Shown piece after piece: positions 43,884 to 51,265 of a stretch of DNA of 57,883 bases. The stretch's first letter is position 1. Each line of letters opens with the position of its first letter. Under the pieces are notes generated by a model. It saw only the letters and a program-made list of their open reading frames with translations. It did not search any database and was not told the origin of the DNA. The position numbers were made by a program, and so were the translations under genes. Origin of the DNA: Sulfuritalea sp. (GTDB taxonomy: Bacteria; Pseudomonadota; Gammaproteobacteria; Burkholderiales; Rhodocyclaceae). Location: assembly GCA_030680805.1 (NCBI GenBank), contig JAUXUK010000098.1, positions 1-57,883 on the forward strand, given 5' to 3'.

Positions 43884-45334
43884 GCGGCGGCGACCTGATC
43901 CTCGCCGCGCTGATTCTGCCGCTCGCGGGCGCGCTGGGCATCGCCCTGGCCGGCAGGATGCCCAATCTGCGCGAGAGCATCACGCTGGCCACGGCAGTGC
44001 TGCTGTTTGGCTGCGTCGCGCAACTGCTCGGGCCGGTACTGGACGGCGCCCGCCCCGAACTGGTGTTGCTGACGCCGCTTCCCGGTTTGCCGATCGCCTT
44101 CCAGGTCGAGCCCCTGGGCATGCTGTTCGCGCTGATTGCCAGCGGATTGTGGATCGTCAACTCGGTCTATTCCATCGGCTACATGCGCGGCAACGAAGAG
44201 AAGAACCAGACCCGCTTCTATGTCTGCTTCGCGCTGGCGATCGCCGCCGCACTGGCGATTGCCTTCGCCGGCAACCTGCTGACGCTTTTCCTGTTCTACG
44301 AAGTGCTGACCCTGATCACCTATCCCCTGGTCACCCATGCCGGTACCGAAAAGGCACGGGCCGGCGGGCGCGTGTATCTGGGCGTCCTGATGGGAACCTC
44401 GGTGCTGTTCCTGCTGCCGGCGGTGATCTATGTCTGGCATCTCACCGGCACCACCGATTTCCGCGTCGGCGGGATATTGCCGGCGGGCATGGACAAGGGC
44501 GCCGTGGCGCTGCTGCTGGCGCTGTTCATGTTCGGTACGGCCAAGGCGGCGCTGATGCCCTTCCACCGCTGGCTGCCGGCCGCGATGGTGGCGCCGACAC
44601 CGGTTTCGGCCCTGCTGCACGCGGTGGCCGTGGTCAAGGCCGGGGTGTTTTCGGTGGTCAAGGTGGTGGTCTATGTCTTCGGCCTCGATTCCTTGGCCGG
44701 CGCCACGGACTGGCTGGTGGCGATCAGCGGCTTCACCATCGTCGCCGCGTCCATCGTCGCGCTGCAGGCCGACAACCTCAAGCGCCGGCTGGCCTATTCG
44801 ACGGTGAGCCAGCTCTCCTACGTCATCCTCGCCGCCGCCATCCTGGCGCCGCTCTCGATTGTCGGCGCCGCGCTGCACATTGCGGCGCATGCCCTCGGCA
44901 AGATCACCCTGTTCTTCGCCGCCGGCTCGATCTACACCGCCGCGCATAAAACCGAGGTCAGCCAGCTGGATGGCATCGGTCGGCGCATGCCCTGGACCAT
45001 GGCGGCCTTCGGCATCGGTGCGCTGTCGCTGATCGGCATCCCGCCCTTCGCCGGTTTCATCAGCAAGTGGTATCTGGTCTCCGGGGCGATCAGCCAGGAG
45101 GCGTGGTTTGCACTGGCCGTCGTGCTGGCATCGACGCTGCTCAACGCCGCCTATTTCCTGCCGATCCTGCATCGCGCTTTCTTCCGGCCGTTGTCGGCCG
45201 AGTCGGAAGCGCACCCGCACGGTGAGGCACCGCTGCCCATGGTGATCGCCCTGACGATTACCGCTGCAGGCACGCTGGCGTTGTTCTTCTTCCCCGACGT
45301 GCCACTGGCGCTGGCGCGGCAAATGATCGGCTAG
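43880..45334 (+). CDS. MrpD-like antiporter subunit, second copy
   Basis: A 484-residue member of the same superfamily with about 13-14 helices. It has FLFYEVLTLITYPLVTHAG (channel Glu), GTAKAALMPFHRWLPAAMVA (Lys), and RLAYSTVSQLSYVILA. It ends with FISKWYLVSG and a C-terminal stretch AAYFLPILHRAFFRPLSAES. That end is partly duplicated downstream at 47043-47204, beyond the PiT gene. Eight bases separate it from that PiT gene, and it is coupled to the first mrpD copy. Confidence 0.92.
   Translation: MSGGDLILAALILPLAGALGIALAGRMPNLRESITLATAVLLFGCVAQLLGPVLDGARPELVLLTPLPGLPIAFQVEPLGMLFALIASGLWIVNSVYSIGYMRGNEEKNQTRFYVCFALAIAAALAIAFAGNLLTLFLFYEVLTLITYPLVTHAGTEKARAGGRVYLGVLMGTSVLFLLPAVIYVWHLTGTTDFRVGGILPAGMDKGAVALLLALFMFGTAKAALMPFHRWLPAAMVAPTPVSALLHAVAVVKAGVFSVVKVVVYVFGLDSLAGATDWLVAISGFTIVAASIVALQADNLKRRLAYSTVSQLSYVILAAAILAPLSIVGAALHIAAHALGKITLFFAAGSIYTAAHKTEVSQLDGIGRRMPWTMAAFGIGALSLIGIPPFAGFISKWYLVSGAISQEAWFALAVVLASTLLNAAYFLPILHRAFFRPLSAESEAHPHGEAPLPMVIALTITAAGTLALFFFPDVPLALARQMIG
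45136..45297 (+). repeat. direct repeat, copy A (3' end of second mrpD)
   Basis: 162 bases that recur, without gaps, at 47043-47204 (1,907 bases later). 41 bases are identical in a row (45188-45228 and 47095-47135); the rest is diverged. The repeats flank the PiT gene. Confidence 0.85.
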
Positions 45335-45341
45335 TTCACTC

Positions 45342-46925
45342 ATGGAAATCACCGACATCAACAACATCGAACGCGCTACCCTCAAGGCACAGCCTGAACT
45401 GCTGCGCTTTGGCCTGTCGCTGCTGTTCATCGTCGGCATCATGCTGTACACCTGGGCAACCGGGGGCGGCAGTGTCCTGTTGATTGCGGCGGCGATGATC
45501 GGCGGCTACATGGCGATCAACATCGGGGCCAACGATGTTGCCAACAATGTCGGCCCTGCCGTTGGCTCGCGCGCGCTGACCATGGGCGGGGCATTGGTCA
45601 TCGCTGCGATCTTCGAGGCGGCAGGAGCCTTGATTGCCGGCGGCGATGTGGTGACCACCATACGCGGCGGCATCATCGCCCAATCATCCGTTGCCAGTGC
45701 CGAGGTTTATGTCTGGCTCATGATGGCGGCCCTGCTCGCCGGGGCGATCTGGCTCAACATTGCCACCGCTGTCGGTGCGCCGGCGTCGACCACCCATTCG
45801 ATTGTGGGTGGCGTACTGGGGGCCGGCGTCGCCGCCGGTGGCTGGGGCGTCGCCAACTGGGGAACGATGGGCACCATTGCCGCCAGTTGGGTGATTTCGC
45901 CGGTCATGGGCGGAATCATCGCGGCGGCCTTCCTGTATTTCATCAAGCACCGGATCATGTATCGCCCCGATGTCATGGCGGCGGCGCGATCGCTCGTGCC
46001 CCTGCTGGTGGCGGGCATGGCCTGGACGTTTGCTACCTACCTGATGCTCAAAGGCGTGCGCGCGCTGATCAAGGTCAGCTTCCTCGAAGCCATCCTGGTT
46101 GGCCTGGTGGTTGCGATCATCACTTTTCTGCTGGTTCGCCCTCGTGTCCTGCGCTTGTCGCTTGCCAGCAATCAGCCGGCACAAGGAGACAAGGCCGGCG
46201 TCAACACCATGTTCACCGTGCCGCTGATATTCGCCGCTGCCTTGCTCAGCTTCGCGCACGGTGCAAACGATGTCGCGAATGCCGTCGGCCCGCTGGCCGG
46301 CATCGCTGATGTGCTGGGCAGTGGTACGGTCGGCAAGTCCGCACAAATCCCGCTTTGGGTCTTGATGGTGGGGGCGATAGGCATTGCGCTTGGTCTCGCC
46401 TTGTTCGGCCCCAAGCTGATCCGCACCGTCGGTTCGGAAATCACCGAACTCGACCAGACGCGGGCCTTCTGTATCGCCATGGCGGCGACGATCACCGTCA
46501 TCATCGCCAGCCAGCTCGGCCTGCCGGTGAGTTCGACGCATATTGCCGTGGGGGGCGTTTTCGGTGTCGGATTCCTCCGCGAGTATCTGAAGTCGAGCTA
46601 CAGCCGGATGGTGGACGAGATCCTGGCGCACCACCCGGATGACGATGTCGAGGCCATCAAGCGCTATCTGCACGAGTTCGATGACGCTTCGCCGCAAGAA
46701 AAGGCGCTGATGCTCCACAAGCTCAAGCAGGAAGCCAAGATGCGCGCAGCCCCTGAGTTGTTTACGCGTGAAGATCGAAAGGGCTTGCGCAAGGTGTATC
46801 GGGGCGAACTCGTCAAGCGGGCGCAGATCATGAAGATCGTGACCGCCTGGATCATCACGGTTCCCGCCTCCGCATTGCTTGGCGCGCTGTTCTTCTTTGC
46901 CTTGCGCGGCGCCATGTTGCCATGA
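45342..46925 (+). CDS. pit: inorganic phosphate transporter, PiT family
   Basis: A 527-residue phosphate permease with about 11-12 helices. Both PiT signature repeats are present: NIGANDVANNVGPAVGSRAL (about residues 64-83) and FAHGANDVANAVGPLAG (about 304-320), with PASTTHSIVGGVLGAG and PVSSTHIAVGGVFGVG. It moves metal-phosphate with H+ (or Na+). A cytoplasmic loop near residues 420-490 is charged and helical. It interrupts the antiporter operon, between the second mrpD and the small genes before the third, and is flanked by a duplicated mrpD segment, which suggests later insertion. Confidence 0.92.
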   Translation: MEITDINNIERATLKAQPELLRFGLSLLFIVGIMLYTWATGGGSVLLIAAAMIGGYMAINIGANDVANNVGPAVGSRALTMGGALVIAAIFEAAGALIAGGDVVTTIRGGIIAQSSVASAEVYVWLMMAALLAGAIWLNIATAVGAPASTTHSIVGGVLGAGVAAGGWGVANWGTMGTIAASWVISPVMGGIIAAAFLYFIKHRIMYRPDVMAAARSLVPLLVAGMAWTFATYLMLKGVRALIKVSFLEAILVGLVVAIITFLLVRPRVLRLSLASNQPAQGDKAGVNTMFTVPLIFAAALLSFAHGANDVANAVGPLAGIADVLGSGTVGKSAQIPLWVLMVGAIGIALGLALFGPKLIRTVGSEITELDQTRAFCIAMAATITVIIASQLGLPVSSTHIAVGGVFGVGFLREYLKSSYSRMVDEILAHHPDDDVEAIKRYLHEFDDASPQEKALMLHKLKQEAKMRAAPELFTREDRKGLRKVYRGELVKRAQIMKIVTAWIITVPASALLGALFFFALRGAMLP

Positions 46926-46938
46926 AGATATACCACGC

Positions 46939-47253
46939 ATGAATACCCCGCACTGGCTGGATCAGCCATCCAACATCCGCAAGCTATGGCGTGGTTTCCT
47001 TGTCGTGCTCGCGCTGTTGCTGCCCTTCCTGCGCGGCACGGCGCTGCTCAACGCCGCTTACTTCCTGCCCATCGTCTATCGCGCTTTCTTCCGACCGTTG
47101 TCGGCCGAGTCGGAAGCGCACCCGCACGGTGAGGCGCCGCTGCCGATCGTGATTGCGCTGACCTGCACTGCCGGCCTGACAATCGCCCTGTTTTTCTTCC
47201 CCGATACCACCTTGCGTCTCGCCGAGGGCGTCGCCGGAGTGACCCGACCATGA
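46939..47253 (+). pseudogene. chimeric fragment: small-subunit start fused to mrpD 3' end
   Basis: An open frame of 104 codons. Residues 1-33 (HWLDQPSNIRKLWRGFLVVL) resemble the start of the next gene (RWLDRAENVRKVYYAVWVAC). From about residue 36 it is the C-terminal end of the second MrpD copy (ALLNAAYFLPIVYRAFFRPL, then SAESEAHPHGEAPLP). No complete antiporter domain is present. It looks like the scar of the event that placed the PiT gene in the operon. It still overlaps the following gene by ATGA and could be translated. Confidence 0.75.
47043..47204 (+). repeat. direct repeat, copy B (within the chimeric fragment)
   Basis: Second copy of 45136-45297, in the same orientation, with many third-position differences outside the 41-base identical run. 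This divergence says the duplication is old or that the copy came from a related strain. Confidence 0.85.
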
Positions 47254-47513
47254 GTGCACCACAATCGAACGAAGCGCCGCGCTGGCTCGATCGCGCCGAG
47301 AACGTCCGCAAGGTCTACTACGCGGTGTGGGTCGCCTGCGGCCTGCTGCTGCTGGCGGAACTGTTCATCGACAAGCATGGCGAGGTGGATATCGAGCACT
47401 GGTTTGGCTTCCATGGTTTTTATGGACTGATTGCGTGCGTCGTTCTCGTGCTCGCCGCCAAGCTGCTGCGCCGCGTGCTGATCCGGCCGGAAAACTACTA
47501 TGACGATCACTGA
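47250..47513 (+). CDS. small two-TM protein of the antiporter operon
   Basis: An 87-residue protein. A conserved-looking hydrophilic start (APRWLDRAENVRKVYYAVW) precedes a helix (about 24-40), the acidic loop DKHGEVDIEHWFGFHGFYG and a second helix (about 56-72). Its His- and acid-rich loop could face the periplasm. It is coupled on both sides (ATGA before; its stop lies 14 bases inside the third mrpD-like gene). Probably an accessory subunit of the complex; I do not know a name. Confidence 0.75.
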   Translation: MSAPQSNEAPRWLDRAENVRKVYYAVWVACGLLLLAELFIDKHGEVDIEHWFGFHGFYGLIACVVLVLAAKLLRRVLIRPENYYDDH

Positions 47514-49200
47514 GATCTCGCCCGGCCTGACGCTGATCGCCGGTAGCCTGCTGATTCCCCTGCTGCCCGGCCGGCTGCGCTCGGTCTATCTGGTGCTGTT
47601 GCCACTGCTCGGCCTGTTCCATCTGTCGCAACTGACGGCCGGCGATTTCGGTGTCGTGCACTTCATCGGCCAGCAGCTCGTGACGCTGCGCGTCGACCGC
47701 TGGAGCATGGTGTTCGGCTGGATCTTCATGATCGCCACGCTGATTTCCGCGATCTATGCCCTGCACGTGCGCTCCCCACTCCAGGCGACGGTCGGTTTCC
47801 TCTATGCCGGCAGCGCCATCGGCGCGGTGTTCGCCGGTGACCTGATGACCCTGTTCGTATACTGGGAACTGACCGCCGTCACTTCGGTATTCCTGGTCTG
47901 GGCGGGCGGCAACCGCCAGAGCGTCTTCAAGGCGGGAATGCGCTACCTGATCGTGCAGATTGCCTCGGGCATGTTGCTGTTTTTTGGCGCCCTGGTTCAA
48001 TTGAATGCAACCGGATCGATCAGTTTCGACCACATCGGCCTCGATGCGCCGGGCGGCTGGCTGATCTTCATCGCGTTCGGCATCAAGTGCGCTTTTCCCT
48101 TCCTCCACAATTGGCTCCAGGACGCCTACCCCGAAGCCTCCGAAGTGGGCACGGTCTTCCTGTCGGCATTTACCACCAAGCTTGCGGTCTATGCCCTCGC
48201 GCGCGGCTTCGCCGGCGAAGGCCTGCTGATTCCGATTGGCGCAGCCATGACGGCCTTCCCGATCTTCTATGCGGTGATCGAAAACGATTTGCGCCGGGTG
48301 CTGGCCTACAGCCTCAACAACCAGCTCGGCTTCATGGTCGTCGGCATCGGCATCGGCACCGAACTGTCGCTGAACGGCACGGCCGCCCATGCCTTTACCC
48401 ACATTCTCTACAAGGCGCTGCTGTTCATGTCCATGGGCGCCGTACTGTATCGCGTGGGCACGGTGAAAGGATCGGAACTTGGCGGCCTCTACAAATCGAT
48501 GCCGCTGACCACGATCTTCTGCATCATCGGTGCGGCCTCGATTTCCGGCGTACCCCTGTTCAGCGGTTTCGTCAGCAAATCGATGATCCTGTCGGCGGCC
48601 GGACATGGCAGCTACCTGGTGACCTGGGCGATATTGCTGTTCGCCTCCGCCGGCGTGTTTCATCACTCGGGAATAAAGATTCCCTACTTCGCTTTCTTCG
48701 CCCACGATTCCGGAAAACGCTGCAAGGAGGCGCCCGCCAACATGCTCATCGCCATGGGCTTTGCGGCGTTCCTGTGTATCGGCATCGGCGTCATGCCCGG
48801 CCCGCTGTACGCGCTGCTGCCCTACCCGGTCGACTACGAACCTTACACAGCATCCCATGTGCTGGCGCAACTTCAACTCCTGATGTTCTCTGCTCTGGCG
48901 TTTTCCGTGCTGATGTGGACGCGCATCTATCCGCCGGAACTGCGCTCGGTTAACCTCGACTTCGACTGGCTCTGGCGCGTGGCCGGGCCGGCCATCGCGC
49001 GCCGCTTCGGCGATGCATTGCGCAGCACCCGCGAAGGCCTGGCTGAAGCCCTGGTAGCCGGGGCCAGATCCATCGCAGAAAGCATCCATCGCCACCGCCA
49101 GCCGAATGGCCTGCTGCTGCGCTCCTGGCCCACCGGCAGCATGGCGCTGTGGGTCATGGTCATGCTGCTGGCGTACCTGGCCATGTACTACCTGGGGTAG
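47500..49200 (+). CDS. MrpD/MbhH-like antiporter subunit, third copy
   Basis: A 566-residue NuoL/M/N-type proton-channel protein with about 14 helices. Landmarks: FVYWELTAVTSVFLVWAGGN (channel Glu), IAFGIKCAFPFLHNWLQDAY (Lys), and VLAYSLNNQLGFMVVGIGIG. Also HILYKALLFMSMGAVLYRVG and FSGFVSKSMILSAAG. A cytoplasmic segment (about 470-545) links to one last helix. It is the most divergent of the three copies and may take the position of MrpA or MbhH in the complex. The start overlaps the small gene by 14 bases. Confidence 0.9.
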   Translation: MTITEISPGLTLIAGSLLIPLLPGRLRSVYLVLLPLLGLFHLSQLTAGDFGVVHFIGQQLVTLRVDRWSMVFGWIFMIATLISAIYALHVRSPLQATVGFLYAGSAIGAVFAGDLMTLFVYWELTAVTSVFLVWAGGNRQSVFKAGMRYLIVQIASGMLLFFGALVQLNATGSISFDHIGLDAPGGWLIFIAFGIKCAFPFLHNWLQDAYPEASEVGTVFLSAFTTKLAVYALARGFAGEGLLIPIGAAMTAFPIFYAVIENDLRRVLAYSLNNQLGFMVVGIGIGTELSLNGTAAHAFTHILYKALLFMSMGAVLYRVGTVKGSELGGLYKSMPLTTIFCIIGAASISGVPLFSGFVSKSMILSAAGHGSYLVTWAILLFASAGVFHHSGIKIPYFAFFAHDSGKRCKEAPANMLIAMGFAAFLCIGIGVMPGPLYALLPYPVDYEPYTASHVLAQLQLLMFSALAFSVLMWTRIYPPELRSVNLDFDWLWRVAGPAIARRFGDALRSTREGLAEALVAGARSIAESIHRHRQPNGLLLRSWPTGSMALWVMVMLLAYLAMYYLG

Positions 49201-49208
49201 GAACGGAC

Positions 49209-49580
49209 ATGGCCAATCCGAACACGAGCCATCCGTGGCGTGGCGCCCTGAAGCGAGGCATCCAGAGCTGGTTGCTGCCGCGGATCATCGAACTGCCGCC
49301 GCGGGAATGGGACAGTGCTGCCAAGCAGGCGAGGAGCGTCGAATTCGATTGGCTGGAGACAGTCTGGCTAATCGGCGGCGTGGCCTTCGTCACGTACTTG
49401 TTGCGCTTCGATCCGGACCAGGTTACGAGCGTTTCGCTGCCGCTGCGGTATCTCGCGCAATTCGTCGCAGCCATCCCATTGCTATTGGTCATCGTGGGCC
49501 CCGCCTATCTGCGCCGTGCGCGGCGCGGCCTCGATTCCGTAATCACCGCATACCGGTCAGACCGGCGTGCAAACCACTAG
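49209..49580 (+). CDS. two-TM protein, unknown function
   Basis: A 123-residue protein with a basic start, then DWLETVWLIGGVAFVTYLLRF and AQFVAAIPLLLVIVGPAYLR as two membrane helices, and a basic end. It follows the third antiporter subunit by 8 bases, so may be the last gene of the operon. I chose ATG 49209 (MANPNT) as the first start after the previous stop. Confidence 0.65.
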   Translation: MANPNTSHPWRGALKRGIQSWLLPRIIELPPREWDSAAKQARSVEFDWLETVWLIGGVAFVTYLLRFDPDQVTSVSLPLRYLAQFVAAIPLLLVIVGPAYLRRARRGLDSVITAYRSDRRANH

Positions 49581-49671
49581 GAGGATCGACATGGGTACGC
49601 CAACAGCTGGCATCACGAGCACCGAACCCGGCCGCCAGACACGGCCAAGTCTTTTGCGAGGAGCAGCGCAC

Positions 49672-50169
49672 ATGAGTTCTTCCGATGAAACCGTGAAAGC
49701 CGAAAATCGACTCTTGCGCATTCTTGTTCCGGTCAATGCCGATGAGGACTCCCGTTGGGGAGTCCAGTACGCCTTGCGCCGGCATCATGAAGGGCGCGAA
49801 CTGGAGGTGATCTTCCTCAATGTGGGCGAACCGATCACCCAATGGGAGGTACTGAGGTTCCGCACCCAGGTCGAGATTTCGCAGTTCCAGTCGGAAAGCG
49901 CGCAAGCCTTCATCGAGCAAGCGAGCGCACCGTTGATTGCCGAGAACATCTTGTGCCGTGGCTGCTTCAAGCAGGGCAATGTGGTGTTTTCGATTCTCGA
50001 TACCGCCGAAGAGTTGGCGTGTGACGAGATTGTCATGCCAAGGCCGACCAGCTGCCTGCTTCAGTGGCTGGCAAACAATGTTTCGCTGACGGCAAAACGC
50101 CAGCAACGCACGGTTCCAGTGGTGTTTGTCGATCAGGCGGGAGCTCTTGTTGAATATCGTGTCAACTGA
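49672..50169 (+). CDS. divergent universal stress protein-like protein
   Basis: A 165-residue protein with USP-like topology: first strand LLRILVPVNADEDSRWGVQY, and later CDEIVMPRPTSCLLQWLANN where the ATP loop would be. The G-2X-G-9X-G pattern is replaced, so nucleotide binding is doubtful (UspA-like rather than ATP-binding type). ATG 49672 has GAGGAG at good spacing; the in-frame start at 49567 is less likely. It lies downstream of the antiporter operon, echoing the USP-transporter pairing of the upstream island. Confidence 0.78.
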   Translation: MSSSDETVKAENRLLRILVPVNADEDSRWGVQYALRRHHEGRELEVIFLNVGEPITQWEVLRFRTQVEISQFQSESAQAFIEQASAPLIAENILCRGCFKQGNVVFSILDTAEELACDEIVMPRPTSCLLQWLANNVSLTAKRQQRTVPVVFVDQAGALVEYRVN

Positions 50170-50520
50170 TCCGCGAATCTGTCGAAAACGAATATCGCCG
50201 CACCATCCTCCGGGCGGCAGAGGGATTGCCGGCCACGACAAACCCGACTACTCGCGTTTTGAACCCGTGCGATACGTCTTCCGAGGAGGGAAGTTGGGGC
50301 GGCATTGGGGGGACCCATTGCCGCCCATTTTTTTCTCGTGGAGAACGCCGCGCCTTTCCCTTCCGGAGGCGGCGTCTCTCTATGAAAGCGTAGCTGCTTC
50401 CTATCCCCAGCTTGAAACGCAGACCATTGAATGCGACATATTTCCTCCCGAACGGATATCGGGCACAGACGGTTTCCGACTCGGCCTTGTCGCATTTCCA
50501 GCGTCGCCGGGGAGTCCCCG
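50170..50520. other. intergenic region before exbD, no gene seen
   Basis: 351 bases with open frames on both strands but no ribosome site or recognisable protein. I looked for an exbB/tolQ remnant, the normal partner of exbD, and did not see one. Confidence 0.4.
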
Positions 50521-50946
50521 GTGAACTTCCGGAGAAGGAGATCCGCCGAGGAACCCGAGATCAATCTGGTTGCGATGATTGATGTCTTGCTCGTGATCCT
50601 GATTTTTCTGATGGTGAGCACCACCTATTCGCAATACTCCAGTCTGGAAATCAACCTGCCCACCTCCGACGTAACGCCGGAGCAGGAGCAGCCCGGCCAG
50701 ATCAGCGTAGTCATCACCGCCAGCGGCGACGTCCTGATCAACAAGACGCCTGTACGAAACCACGATGTATCAGTGCTGGCAGAGTCGCTCGCTCGCCTAC
50801 GGCCGGCCAACGGCGCGCAGGAGCCGATCGTTGTCATTAACGCCGACGCCAAAACTGCACATCAACGTGTTGTCGACGTCATGCAGGCCGCGCAGCAGGT
50901 TGGTCTTTCGCATATTTCCTTTGCGACGCAGGAGAGCCAGCACTGA
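50521..50946 (+). CDS. exbD: ExbD/TolR-family proton-channel subunit, orphan
   Basis: A 141-residue inner-membrane protein. The cytoplasmic start FRRRRSAEEPEINLVAMIDV leads into one helix with the essential Asp (Asp20 in AMIDVLLVILIFLM), followed by a periplasmic domain (INLPTSDVTPE, VVITASGDVLINK, VVINADAKTAHQRVVDVMQA). ExbD works with ExbB to energise TonB using proton flow. GTG at 50521 is chosen: the conserved sequence begins right there, and upstream residues are not family-like. No exbB or tonB is adjacent. Confidence 0.9.
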   Translation: MNFRRRRSAEEPEINLVAMIDVLLVILIFLMVSTTYSQYSSLEINLPTSDVTPEQEQPGQISVVITASGDVLINKTPVRNHDVSVLAESLARLRPANGAQEPIVVINADAKTAHQRVVDVMQAAQQVGLSHISFATQESQH

Positions 50947-51265
50947 AGTTCCAATGCACCATATTCCGACTAAGATCGGCAGTAAATTTGGGAGTTGAAC
51001 AGATTGGGCGCCCATCTGTCCTACGCAATATTGCTGACTAAGCCGCCCACGAGATTCAAGCAATGACGGACTGGGCATATCAGTTCCGTAATGTTCTGCG
51101 ATTGAAGGAGATCCCCGAGGAGGAGAGGTTGGAGCCGATCATGTGGAAGCTATCTCCGCTCGCTATTATTGAAATTGGCCACAGCGCGGGCAGCAGTCGT
51201 CAGAGAGTTGCTGCCGGCACTACGTTGTGGTCGACGGGAATCGATCTGGCCGAATAGGAAATGTC
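50947..51265. other. intergenic region before otsA, no confident gene
   Basis: 319 bases. A plus-strand frame of 64 codons (51063-51257) has no ribosome site and no recognisable family; I do not call it. The otsA ribosome site AGGAAA lies at about 51256-51261. Confidence 0.35.

Noticed and set aside
43706-49095. long minus-strand frames opposite the antiporter operon
   Set aside because: Shadows of the mrpD-like and pit genes; no domain is recognisable in them.
51063-51257. 64-codon frame before otsA
   Set aside because: No ribosome site or conserved features.
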